NCBI GenBank assembly: GCA_011317545.1
Contig: WUJK01000009.1
Coordinates: 620,001 to 684,000 of the forward strand
Source: Coniella vitis
Taxonomy: Eukaryota; Ascomycota; Sordariomycetes; Diaporthales; Schizoparmaceae
DNA: 64,000 nt
Reading direction: 5' to 3'
The notes below the pieces were generated by a model. It searched no databases, had not been told where the DNA came from, and saw nothing but the letters and a program-made list of their open reading frames with translations. This document shows positions 47,272 through 58,649 of the stretch, piece by piece; positions within the stretch are counted from its first letter, which is position 1; each line of letters starts with the position of its first letter. Made by a program: the position numbers and the translations under genes.

Positions 47272-48390
47272 CTAGGCAAGGACCTTTGCAAACAACTGCG
47301 GCAAAAACTCAGCAGCATCGCTCTGGAAAAAGAAGTCTCCATCATCCAAACCCTCGGCAGACTCTGGATCCGGGTTGACAACAGCCACACGCGCACCCAT
47401 CCTCTTGGCTCGACCGACATACCCAGCCGCAGGGTACACCTGCGCGCCGGTTCCAATAACAAGCATCAAGGCGATCGGGCCCCGCCGCACCCACGCATCC
47501 ACCTCGGCCAGCAGATCCTGGTCAAGACCCTCGCCAAACCACACAACGCCGGGACGCAGCAGCCCGTCTTTGCACTGCGGGCAGTGAGGCAGGTCCTTGT
47601 CGACGTCGATCTTGGGTACCGGGGTTGCGGGATCCAGCAGCGGGAGTGCGTGACCGCCGCCGGCCGTATTGCTGTTTACTGAGGAGGCTGGTGCCAGTGC
47701 TGGGCAAAGAGGGTCTTTGAGGTTGTCCTTCTCCACGTAGCCGCACTCGTCGAAGCACTTGATGTCGAATAAGCTGCCGTGGAGAAGGCGCAGCTTGTCC
47801 GTTGGGTGGCCCGCCCGAGGAGACAGTCCTGCATAATGTCAGCGAAGCGATAGATAAACAAGGAACGGCAGGGCGGCTTGGCCAAGCCCATACACACCAT
47901 CAACATTCTGAGTAAGACACAGAAAGTTATCCTTCTTCTGAGCCAGCTCGGCCAGCGCGTAGTGCCCGGCGTTTGGCTCAACTGTCAGAGAAAGGTGGCG
48001 TCGCCAGGCATAAAACAGCCACACCAGCGCCGGATCGGCTTCGAACGCTTCGGGCGTGGCCAACATGGTTGCATCGTGGTTGCGCCACAGGCCTCCGGCT
48101 CCTCGAAAGGTGGGTAGCCCAGACGCTGCAGAGAGTCCCGCGCCGCAGAGAGCGAGGATGCGGTCGCTGGACTGGAGGAGGTCCTGGAATTCTTGGATGG
48201 ATGTACGGGGCGGCATATTCGATCGAGAGCCGGAGCGGGATGCTGAGAAGTTCCAGAAAGTGCGGTGGGTTTTGTGGCCGTTGAGCAGGTGCCGGCGCCA
48301 AGGAGGTAAGGTCCGGGAGAACTGTAGTAGTCTAATGCTGGAGCTGTCGAAAGATGGTGAGAGCCTTGATGAGGCTCCACGCATATTCAT
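47272..48390 (-). CDS. SIRT5-like NAD-dependent protein deacylase (sirtuin class III)
   Basis: Two exons, 48390-47898 and 47828-47272, give 349 residues. The NAD site GAGLSAASG is at 83-91, TQNVDG at 160-165 spans the splice, and the catalytic His is near 181 (LLHGSLF). The zinc site uses CFDEC and CPQC. Tyr127 and Arg130 in FYAWR match the human SIRT5 pair (Tyr102, Arg105) that binds acidic acyl groups, so desuccinylase or demalonylase activity is expected. The first 58 residues are rich in Arg, Ser and Leu with no acidic residues after the start except one Asp, which fits a mitochondrial presequence. A later start at Met59 (MPPRTSIQEF) would give a cytosolic form. An insertion of about 40 residues lies between the two Cys pairs. 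Confidence 0.93.
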
Positions 48391-48789
48391 CCAGTCGATC
48401 GACGGCGCGAGGCGCCAATAGGGCAGCAGGGCAGCAGGGCAGCAGGCTGTTCAGCTGACCTTGGCAGGGACGACTGAGTCTTGGTTGGACTTCGGTTTCG
48501 ATGCTTATACGGACGGTCCTTGTCTTCTCAGCTCAAGAATGATTCGATCCATGTTGGTTGTTCTTCAGGCTTGACGACATGCATCTGCAGATGCCATGTA
48601 GTTGTAGACTTATGTAATACAGGTACAGTGCCTTGTAGACATAACAAGGCCCCTGAAGGTGCGGCATCTGCAATACCTCTTGGAACCTACAAATTCATCT
48701 CAACCGCCAATAAGTCATCACGTAGTTCAAAGAGAATAATCTCTTAACGGTTAGTCTAATATATAAAGCAGTATGAAAACACAATTATC
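48391..48789. other. Intergenic region upstream of the sirtuin and 5S copy 2
   Basis: It contains three tandem GGGCAGCA-type units (48421-48446) in the sirtuin leader, and otherwise nothing recognisable. Confidence 0.55.
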
Positions 48790-48908
48790 ACGTACGACCA
48801 TACCTAGTGGAAAACTTGGGATCCCGTCCGCTCTCCCCTAAATAAGCCACTAAGGGCCGGATTAGTAGTTAAGTGGGTGACCATTAGCGAATACCCGGTG
48901 TTGTACGT
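48790..48908 (+). rRNA. 5S ribosomal RNA, copy 2
   Basis: Identical base for base to the gene at 31307, while the flanks share nothing beyond one base upstream and four downstream. T runs at 48908-48911 and 48916-48921 should stop pol III. Identity without conserved flanks fits dispersed 5S genes kept alike by conversion or recent copying. Confidence 0.97.
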
Positions 48909-49532
48909 TTTGATCTTTTTTGGTATTTTCTTTTTTTCTAATTTCAACCATCCACTTTAACACATGATTACCGTTTCTTAATCTTGCAAACAAATACATT
49001 CGTAATACAGCAATGTTATGTTATAAGCGCCTTGCACAGCTGTGCTCACGCGTATAAAGACTCAAGATTCCGCCGTCATATCGAAGTATTTATATGTACC
49101 GTGCATTGGTCGATAGATTCCTGCTCCTTGATTTGACATTAATGTCCAAATTATAGTATCGATATCATCGCCTTGAACATTATTTATGTAAAGGGCTGTT
49201 CATAAACTTGTTGGTTCGCTATGCGCTCGTAAATCATTTCCAGGGGTTATTTCCCACTCATTCGAATGTCGCCTTTCGGAAGTGTTTTGTTCGTCTAGTG
49301 CCGCTCTGTATAGACGAGTAATTCAGTCTCTTGCAGCTTGCTAAGCCTTTCTCTCTATGTCCACCTCGTTAGACTTTTTCCCAAAGCATGTTGGCGGACA
49401 CGAGGCGGAATTTGCAAAAACTCACTTACCGTAGTGGAAGCTTGGTGTATCTGTTGATGCATTATCGTGATTCTTCGCACCTATTCCTATGCCGTAATTT
49501 CCTAAACCTGATTATTTGTTAGCATCCACAAT
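48909..49532. other. AT-rich intergenic region
   Basis: No gene or repeat was recognised after the 5S terminator. A GCTAACAAATAATCAG element near 49510-49525 (minus strand) could be a splice acceptor for the F-box gene's last intron. Confidence 0.5.
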
Positions 49533-50372
49533 TCATGAACATATGACTTGTCTGTCGAGAAGGACAAGAGGGGAAACAGTCGGAATTATCCGTAAAATCA
49601 CTGGGATTTCGGTCGAGAGTTGAATTCCCGGAGTGGCAAAACCCGACTGACTGCCGGCTCCCACCACATCTGCTCTTGATTTACAGAAAGTCAAACTTAC
49701 CGGGCACTTGACAAGATGAAACACAAGATCCGACTTGTCAATCATGGAATAAATCTGCTGCCGATCCGCAACCGGTGCCTTCGTCACCAGCAAGGAGTTG
49801 CGGTATCTATTCAACTGGTCCCGACCCTCTCCGCCAGAAAAGATGGCGCAACGGTATCCCTGGCGGGCCGACTCGCGAGCAAAGTCGACAAGCGAGCGCA
49901 TGCGAAAGCCCTCTCTGTCGTCGTTGGGCAGGTATTCCACCTTCATGCCGTACCCGTGCGTCAAATAATGGCCCATTTCCATCTTCCACACGCCAATGTG
50001 GCGGGGCGGCGGCTGCTGCACGAACATGTCGTGCCAGCTGGCCTCGGCGCGGGCCACTCTGCCGCCCTTGTGGAGCATGTGCTGTGGCAGGCGGAGGGAG
50101 TCCTTTGTTGCGGCGGCATTGTCCAAGAATGCTGTTAGTCTGCCGTCGATGAGTGGATTTTGGCGGGCTTGCTGGTGTGGGTATGGGGCGTTGTTGACGT
50201 CGGGCGAGGTTCTGTCTTCTCTGAAGAATAGCAATCTTTGAATCCGAGGAGAGCTTGTGATGGTGTCGTTCCATGTTCGACAGACTCGTAGGGACGTTCC
50301 GAGGAGGGTTTGGTAATCGAGCTGAAGGAGGATGAGCTCCAAAAGCTCCGTCGTGCCCAGTACACGGTCCAT
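49533..50372 (-). CDS. F-box domain protein
   Basis: ATG 50372 opens the F-box directly: VLGTTELLELILLQLDYQTLL, then RVCRTWNDTITSSPRIQ. Fungal genomes hold many members of this type with a variable C-terminus; they serve as substrate adaptors of SCF ubiquitin ligases. The first exon probably ends at 49701, where HLVKCP meets a perfect GTAAGT donor. Translation of the apparent intron (to 49533) has no family likeness. Possible acceptors are TTCTCGACAG (last residues TSHMFMNC...) and the ATAATCAG site that follows a GCTAAC branch point, which would end the protein one residue later. The 3' end is therefore open. Target protein unknown. Confidence 0.75.
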   Translation of the reverse strand: MDRVLGTTELLELILLQLDYQTLLGTSLRVCRTWNDTITSSPRIQRLLFFREDRTSPDVNNAPYPHQQARQNPLIDGRLTAFLDNAAATKDSLRLPQHMLHKGGRVARAEASWHDMFVQQPPPRHIGVWKMEMGHYLTHGYGMKVEYLPNDDREGFRMRSLVDFARESARQGYRCAIFSGGEGRDQLNRYRNSLLVTKAPVADRQQIYSMIDKSDLVFHLVKCPVSLTFCKSRADVVGAGSQSGFATPGIQLSTEIPVILRIIPTVSPLVLLDRQVICS

Positions 50373-53300
50373 TATTGACGGCTATGTTTTGCTATATTGA
50401 CATCGAACAGGGTTTCTATTTCATTGTAGACGGCAGCAAGGAGTTCTCTTGGGGTGGAAGACAAAAGGAACGAGCAAGTAGATAGGCCCAGGTGGTTGCA
50501 TGTGAGGCAGACTCTCGGGATTTATACACCCATAGCACAGTCACTCGTTTGCTCTCGACAACTCGATATTTATTATGGGTATTACCGTATTTCCAATAAA
50601 CCATTTTGGCACTATTTTGCTTATCCGTTCGCAGAGTCCGCTCCAACTCCTCTTAGCACAGTCAGCCGCCCCCCCCTTCTCAGCCCGTGCACTACCCAAA
50701 CTCGCATTGCTATGAATCCTGATTGGATCGCTGCATAGCCCGATATTTGGGGCATCTTACTGCTCGGGAATTGAGGGTCAGACTGGTGACGGGGGGCGTT
50801 TAGAGAGCACCGTGGACAGGAATCTATCCAGTGTTCCGGTTCGTAAGCAATGAGGCGGTCAGATGGCCATGAGCAGCTTTTTTGGGTGCTATGGGTGTAT
50901 GTACGTCGTATGCACAAAGCACCGGATCCGGCTTTTTTGACTACGAATAAGGGAGCTTACATGCCTCGTCCACGGTAGTATCAAAGACGCCAGCCGCCTA
51001 GTTCCCGCTCGGACTTTGAACAGGATGGGGGTGCTTGGGTGCCCAAGCTTGGCTTAAATGGCTGGATGGATCTGGCAGACTGATGGGCGTATTCGAAGTG
51101 TGGCTTTTTCCAATGTCCACTTATAAACGATCTTCACTAGTTATTTATTAGCAGTGATTTCGTTGATCCGGACTACTATGTATACGGAGATTGAGGCACA
51201 GGGTCTCGGCCTGTTTGCATGCATGCAGGGACTCGCCCTGGTTCTGCCTCGTGTCAGCCGCATCAACAAACCACGGTCAGGCAAAGCAAAGCCTCATTTG
51301 AGTCATTCTTGAGCAAGCTGGGCCATAATCGGATTATCGACTGTTGATCCTGCGACAAAGAAACAGCTGTCTTTGCAATCACATTGTTCGTCCATTTGAC
51401 TTTGCTGAGGAGCACCAGGGTCGCTGCGTCTGTGATGCCATATACTCCATGATGCAGCATCAAGAAGATGGGGCCGTTTTGTAGAGATGATTCTATAGAG
51501 ACGTGGACAGTTTCGGGGGCTATACTTCCACTTCATTCCCCCGCTGAGACAGCTCGTAATTGGACCAACCTCGGCATCATACAGATGGACGTATCACATG
51601 TGCAGCTCTAGAATTTTACCAAAACTCCTTCTGACCGCCACATGATGACACCGCGGAATAATCATCCTTCCGACACAAGGAAGCCCAAGACAAGCCAATC
51701 AAGGATAGTTATCAAATACTTTTGTGGATAGCTTATATACACTGACGTCTTGGGTGGTGTTTATTCAAACACACCCACTAAGACCGTACTAATCACAATG
51801 ACTTTTTTTTTTTGTCTGTTCGTGGGAATTTCTTGCCATGGCCTTTCATATGCAAAAACACAAGCAAATCTATTTGATCTTCGTGTCAAGGGGGGGGGGG
51901 TCCAAAGACTATCTATAGAGTTCTGCCCAGTACAGTATTCGATTAGTCTTGAATATTATCCCTTGAGACCTCGATAGACTGACCTCGTTTACGTATCTCA
52001 CACAATGGAGGCGAACCCTGCAGATTGGGATGACGAGTTCTGATCATACAAACTGATATCAAAACAGAAAAGGTATCAAGACCTCAAGGTTATGCGCTCA
52101 TAAAGTATTGGACGCACAGTCCGTATTCTCCGCCAAGCTCCTCTTTGTCACAATCCACATCAAGCACTGGGATCAAGCCTATCTTATTGACAACAGAAAG
52201 CAGGCCTCGCGCAATTGCCATGATGGAAGGCCGCAAAATAAGAATGGCATAGAAGATTCTCCGAATGGTCTCTGTTTCTTGGCTGGAAGCTGCTCCTTCA
52301 ACTGATCATACTTTGTACTTTGCTATCTGGTGATTCACTTTCAGTATTACGTAGAACCGGAAAAAAGAAATGCAGGGTGCGGAATGAAGTAATGGCCATT
52401 GCTGAGGATTGATAATAATACTTTTCAACGTGGCATAGTTTGAATAGTTTGTAACATAGATATATTGCCATTGTTGTTCCTTGCAGTTTCTGAGGATTGA
52501 GCATTGGTAGTGAAAAACGCCTCAATTCTATCGGATATGGACGGATCTGTTAAATGCGCGATATCACCGTCGTTGATGCCGGCTCCAGGCTTACGTTTAT
52601 ACTTTAGATTATATGTCGCAACATAAAGCAGCCATGTGTACTACACATACGGAGTACTTCTTTTGTCCTCTCGGCGCTGCGGTGATTGCTTTCTACTTTT
52701 ACAATATGACATAAACCCTGCGTTACTTTAGGTTGTCACATGAGAAGGACCAGCCTTAGGAGAAACATTGGCTACTTTAGGAGTATATGGCTCCCGCTCA
52801 TCCTGGGCTTTCTGAGCCCACCTTGGCTAGCTGAATATCTTCACGTGGTGTGTTTCCTCTATCCGGCGGACAACTTGACGCGAAACCAAGTTGACATAGA
52901 TAAAGCCTGGTATATCATATTCAACCACGCACATGCGGTTCTTTGCCTTTAAAGTGTTTTTCCAAGTAGACTACTACTAGGAAGCATATATCAAGCCAAA
53001 AGTATTGTTCCTGTTCCATCAGTAGAGCAGCCATTGCGGAGAGTCTTTTCTGAAAAGACTACAGGTGAGAATATCTTTGAGTCTTCGAGTCGGCCGCTCC
53101 ACAACATCTAGTATGCTCTGCAGTCTCGATGCTCCGTAACCGGTCTTGCCTTGCAGAGACTGACCCCTGAGGATAGAATCCTACGGGAAGCAGTCTTCCC
53201 CCTAGTGCGCAAATCACTGATGGAGTGCCTGGGTTCAAGGATGTGATGGTTCGAGGGTTGAGCGGTGACAGCAACTGCAGCACGTGCCTGCTCGAGAAGT

Positions 53301-54055
53301 TGCAGAACGTACTACTATGTATGTAACGAGGATAACCAACAGCGAACAAGGTATACATAGTATTATACCATGTAGCAGTATGTAGATCAAAGTAGCAATG
53401 GAAGTGGAGCTGGGCTACGTATGCGAGGTGTTATTTTTTCCTTTTTTCCCCCTCTCCTTTCCTTGAGAAACTGGATATGGCTATGGCAAGAGCAGATTCA
53501 AATACCATCAGATGTACTTAGTATCAGCATCTTTCGACGCGGTGGTTCGACGCACAGGGTAAGGAGAAAGAGAGCGAGAAGTCGGCCGATAGACTGATAA
53601 CCCAGGTAAACGGGAACATAGTAAAGTACGTCATATTCAGAACGTGCCGCTTGTCTTCTAGTCCTGATCGACCAAGTGTGGAGAGGCGGAGGGGAAGCAT
53701 TGGGCACATGTGCGTTGTTGCCCGCCTGTGATAGGCTGGATAGTATATAAGTAGTGGACAAAATCCCCGTTTCTGGGCAGAGTACCATTGACCACCGCCA
53801 TCGCCTTCACCTACTGACCCAGCTAGAGAGTCGGCTCGCAATCGGCTCATTCGGCGGGGTTCAACATGCTGCTGCGTGTGCCCGCAAGGTTGGTTGAAAA
53901 GTATAAAGGGCCCAATGCCGGCAAACGAGGCACGGGCACGAGAAAGTCGGTGCAGCAAGAGTTCGGCTTGAATTGGGATTGACGTCGTCCTCGTCGTCGT
54001 CGTCGTCCTCATCCTCATCCTCATCCTCGACCATTTGCCAATCGACGGATCAAAG
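50373..54055. other. Gene-poor, AT-rich region, 3.7 kb
   Basis: No intact gene is supported. A minus-strand frame at about 51263-51520 without an ATG start may be a relic of a repeat protein (see findings). Motif copies lie at 51174, 53313, 53355 and 53616. A 12-base G run sits near 51889. Towards 54000 a run of CGTCGT and CTCATC units forms the leader of the phosphatase gene; a 193-codon minus-strand frame across it is a by-product of that repeat. Confidence 0.5.
53902..53908 (+). promoter_or_regulatory. Likely TATA box of the acid phosphatase gene
   Basis: TATAAAG lies 154 bases before the ATG at 54056. Phosphate-repressible phosphatase genes commonly have TATA promoters. No clear CACGTG-type Pho4/NUC-1 site was identified nearby. 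Confidence 0.45.
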
Positions 54056-56094
54056 ATGCAGTATCTCCGGCTTGGATCTGCCTTCATGGCGGCGCTGCTG
54101 GCCACTCTCGCCGAGGCCGTGCCAGTCCTTGACTCTCCTGATGCTGGGTCGACGACTTCGGATGTCTTTCCCCCACCGAGCAGTATGTAGCTACCCAGCT
54201 TGCAGGTAGTCTTTCATTTGTCTGTGCTATTGCCAAGGATGTGCGTGCGTAGACTGACACGTGCGTAATATTCGGCAGCCACGGTCAATGCCCAGCTCTT
54301 TCCGCCCGAGTCGGTAGTGGGCTACCCCGGAACCACAGCGACCGGCATCGAACCTGCCGCGGCCGAGACGGCGGCTTCGTACCCGTACAACAACGGCTCC
54401 ATCGGCGAGTTCCCGCTGGTCGCTCCTGCCCCCCACGGCCAGGCGGCGCACTCCTCCAGCTTTGACATCAAAAAGTACTGGGGCAACCTGGCTCCCTGGT
54501 ACTCAGTCTCCTCGGCCGACTACGGCCTGCCCGAGTCGACAAACCCACTGATCCCCTCGGGCTGCGACATTACCCAGCTGCACCTGCTCTACCGCCATGG
54601 TGCTCGCTATCCTACCAGCGGCGCTGCCCCCGCGACCTTCGCCGCCAAGATTGCCAATGCCACCAAGACGGGCTTCAACGCCACCGGCGACCTGACCTTT
54701 CTCGCCGACTGGACCTACAAGCTGGGCGCCGAGCTGCTGACCCCCTTTGGCCGCACGCAAAACTTCCTGCTGGGCGTCGAGTACCGCCAGCTGTACGGCA
54801 AGCTACTCAACAACTTCACCGCCCAGGGCGCCCTCCCCGTCTTTCGCACCGAGTCGCAAGACCGCATGGTCAAGACGGCAAACAACTTTGCCGCTGGCTT
54901 CTTTGGCGTCCCCGAGTACCTCGATCAAGTGAACATTGAGATCCTTGTCGAGAACCTTGGGGTTAACAACAGCGGCGCACCCTACGAGACTTGCACCAAC
55001 GCCGACGTCTCCTCGAGGGGATCCATCGGCTCGACTGTGGCTACTGCGTTTGCCACCAATGCCTTCAATGAGACTCTGGCCCGGCTGAACTCGGAGGTGA
55101 GGACTCACTGCTAGCACCTTTTTGTATGAGCAAACAACACTGACAAGGATACATTCTACAGATTACGGGCATCACCTTCACGCCCACCGATGCTATTGCC
55201 ATGCTCGAGCTTTGCTCCTACGAGACTGTCGCTCTGGGCTACTCTGCCTTTTGTGATCTCTTTACCGAGCAAGACTACCTCAACTACGAGTACTACTTTG
55301 ACCTGGTAGGCCAGCCACTTTTTTCTCTTCTTTTTCTTTCTTTCTTCAGATTCATGTCCCCAAGCAAGAAGGATTTCATTCTTTGATGAGAGACTGACCA
55401 TTTACTCCTTCCAGTCTTTCTACTACAACAATGGTCCTGGCTCTCCCGTCTCGGCCGCCCAGGGCAAAGGCTACCTGCAGGAATTCGTTGGCCGCTTCAC
55501 ACAGACCTACCCAACAGCCGAGTCTTCGCTCAACGAGACCTACGACGACAACCCAACCTACTTCCCCCTTAACCAGTCCATTTACGCCGATGCCACGCAC
55601 GAGGTTGTCATTCTCGACGCCCTAACCGCCTTTAATTTGACGCCTTTGTTTGCCGGAAAGCCGCTCTCCCTCACACACAACACGCACTCCAACAGCTTTG
55701 TTGCCAGCAAGCTTGTAGCCTTTGCTACGCATTTCACCGTCCAAGTGCTCGAGTGCCCGGCCTATCAGCCGACAAAGCAAATACGATTCATCGTGTAAGT
55801 TTCTAGATGGTGTATCCCAGTTGTTCCGCGACACTGTTGAAAAGAAGGCACTTGGAAATCATCACACCAAAAAACAACTGCTGACTTGTTGACATTAGCA
55901 ATGACGCCGTCATCCCCCTCAACGGCACTTATGCAGACTGCCCTTACAATGCCGATGGTCTCTGCTCATTTGACAATGTCGTGTCTGCACTGCAAAAGCG
56001 AATCGATGAAATCGATTATGACTACGACTGTTTTGCCAACTATACGGCAGAGGCGGGTAATAATTACAACGGTCGCGCGCCTCGCAACGCATAA
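54056..56094 (+). CDS. Secreted histidine acid phosphatase (phytase-like)
   Basis: Five exons, 54056-54182, 54279-55096, 55162-55305, 55415-55794 and 55899-56094, give 554 residues; all phases agree. A signal peptide (MQYLRLGSAFMAALLATLAEA) leads. The phosphohistidine motif RHGxRxP is YRHGARYP near residue 147. RTESQDRMVKTANNF is the conserved Arg-containing helix. At the place of the usual C-terminal His-Asp proton donor the sequence reads LTHNTHSNSF near 445, so the Asp is replaced by Asn. This fits a divergent subfamily but may change the mechanism. Many N-x-S/T sites and Cys fit a glycosylated extracellular enzyme releasing phosphate from organic esters. The third intron has a weak GTAGGC donor. 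Confidence 0.92.
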
Positions 56095-56909
56095 AGTTCG
56101 TTCACGTACTTAGTACTGGGAATATATAATAAATTAATACTGAGCTACGTTAAGAAAAAATAGTAGCCACACGAGAGATGTGTCTTTATTCAGGCCTTGC
56201 CAATATTTACGTGATTTGTTGCACTTGCTCCAATAAGTCGTTCTTGTAGAATCTATGATGCTCTGAAGGAAAATTTGAAGCTTCCCTCATCAATCTCGTA
56301 ATTTGTGAGATAAGTTGGAATAGTTTTCAATATTCTCGTGTACCACTCAGTCAACCGGTTCTCCCAGCAATGGGGCACTTTCAGTAAATACTGTGTCTAA
56401 CCTCTCCGCCTCTAATTCTGTTCCAAAATACCCGAAGAACTTCTAATTTCAAGAAATGCTAGGAGAAGACTGTATCATTCGAGATAATTGCAAGATCAAT
56501 GCTTCTTCTGAGAGATTGAAGGTTGTACATCGAATATTTTTAGTGACACTGCTGCTGTCGAAAACCGCGAATGTGTTCCAGCGGTAGTCGCGTTCCAGCG
56601 GTAGCATACAGTACAAGGATACCCCTGCTAATTTTGCGCCGTCGCCGTTCTCCTGCGCCTTATCGCTGCTTATCAATCGAGACCCGTGGGGCAAACTTGG
56701 GATTTTTTTGGGCAAAGGCAAAGTTGCATGCCATCGACGCCATTTCGACTCATCCAGGCCCCTACCAACCCTGATCCCCTCACTATACAAACGACAACAC
56801 CCAACATTCACAGGAGCCTTTTTTTCCTGACAAGAAAAAAGTCACTACTACTTCTGCAACAATAACCAAATACTGATCCACGACAAAAAAATAAATACCT
56901 ACAATAGCC
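56095..56909. other. Intergenic region with NMD3 promoter
   Basis: No gene is supported. The last 100 bases are A/C-rich with no G runs, typical of a leader before an ATG (CAATAGCCATGG). Confidence 0.55.
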
Positions 56910-58649
56910 ATGGATATCGACATGGAAGGCGCAGTTTCCATTGCGCCAGCAGCAGGCACTGCGCTCAACGGCGCAACGTGAGTTCTTCCCCATGCGTTGA
57001 AGGGTGTGTGTGACATATTCGTGGTCCGTGATACTGATTTGGTTGTGAATCTCTAAATAGTATCCTCTGCTGCAACTGCGGTGCTCCCATTGATGGAACC
57101 ACGGCCGCCGGCGCCCTCTGTTACGACTGCGTCAAGCTCACAAACGACATATCACAAGGCATCCAGCGTGAAGCCGTCCTCAATTTTTGCCGAGACTGCG
57201 ACCGATGGCTGATGCCCCCCGCGAGTTGGCTCGTAGCCGCACCCGAATCCAGAGAACTGCTCGCCCTGTGCTTGAAGAAGTTGAGGGGCCTTGGCAGAGT
57301 GAGAATCATTGACGCCAGCTTTGTGTGGACAGAGCCGCACTCTAGGAGGATAAAAGTCAAGATTACGGTGCAGGACTCCGTGTCGGATGGCGTGTTGATG
57401 CAGCAGAGCTTTGAAGTCGTGTAGTAAGTGGAAGAGACAATGCATAAAACCGGCAAAGAGAATAGACTAACAGATTTTTTTTTGGTCCAGCATCGTCGCA
57501 TACCAGCAATGTCCCGACTGTGCGAAATCGTACACTGCCAACGTTTGGAGAGCTTGCGTGCAGGTTCGGCAAAAGGTCTTGCATAAGCGCACATTCCTCT
57601 ACCTCGAGCAGTTGCTGCTTAAGCATGGCGCTCACCGCGACACTATCAACATCAAAGAAGCAAAGGACGGTATCGACTTTTTCTTTGCCGCCCGGAACCA
57701 AGCCGAAAAGTTTGTCGATTTCCTCAAGTCCGTGGTGCCGGTGAACATGCGGAAGAGTCAGGAGCTCATTTCCGAGGATACGCACACCTCCAAAAAGAGC
57801 TACAAGTTTGCCTTTTCCGTCGAGCTGGTGCCCATTTGCAAGGACGACCTTGTCTGCCTCCCGATCCCCATGGCCAAGTCGCTCGGCAACATTTCTCCGC
57901 TCGTTCTATGTAACAAGATTGGCACGTCCGTCTACTTTGTCGACCCAAACACCCTCCAAACCGCCGATTTGAACCCCGACATTTACTGGCGCGCTCCCTT
58001 TGTCTCGCTCGCCGACGCGCCCGATCTGGTGGAATTCATGGTCCTCAACATCGAGTCCACGGGCCCGTCCAAGGGTAGATGGCGCGTGGCAGACGTGGAG
58101 GTGACGCGCGTCGACGACATGCAAAAGAGCTACCATGTGCGGACTCACTTGGGCAATTTCCTGCACGTGGGAGACTCGGTCATGGGGTACATGCTGACGG
58201 GTACCAACTTCAACAATGAGCAATTCGAGGCCATGGAAGCATCCAAGTACGCCTCGCGGATACCCGACGTGGTGCTCGTCAAGAAGTACTGGCCACGCAA
58301 CCGCAAGCACCGCAACCGCAAGTGGCGCCTCAAGCGCATGGCCAAGGATGAGGGCGAGCTGCTGCCCAAGAAGGCCGACCAGGAGCGCATGGACAAGGAG
58401 TATGAAATGTTCTTGCGCGATGTTGAGGAAGATGACGAGCTGCGTGCTGCGCTGGCGTTGTATAAGAACACAAACAAGAACAAGAAGGAGCCTCAGCAAG
58501 AGGGCGCCATGGATGTGGACGAGGGCATGAGTGTTGCCGAAACTGAGGAGGACGAGGACGACGATGAGGATGATGACGCTCCGAGGGTCAATATGGACGA
58601 GTTGCTGGATGACTTTGATGAGTTGACGATGGAGGATCGACAACAGTAA
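56910..58649 (+). CDS. NMD3: 60S ribosomal subunit nuclear export adaptor NMD3
   Basis: Three exons, 56910-56977, 57061-57423 and 57491-58649, give 529 residues, near the usual fungal length. The N-terminal zinc-binding part has CCNCG, LCYDC, FCRDC and CPDC. The middle is the conserved NMD3 fold (KLRGLGRVRIIDASFVWTEPHS, then FFFAARNQAEKFVDFL). Near the C-terminus comes a basic patch (RNRKHRNRKWRLKRM), then a long acidic end with short leucine-rich sites such as MDELLDDFDELTM that may act as export signal. NMD3 binds late pre-60S particles and links them to the CRM1 exportin. All exons splice in frame. A 24-codon first exon is typical of this gene style. ESF2 and the 5S genes give further ribosome-related context. 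Confidence 0.96.

Noticed and set aside
53524..54105. 193-codon minus-strand frame
   Set aside because: It lies antisense to the promoter and start of the acid phosphatase; Arg/Met and Thr runs come from CATCCT and CGTCGT repeats.
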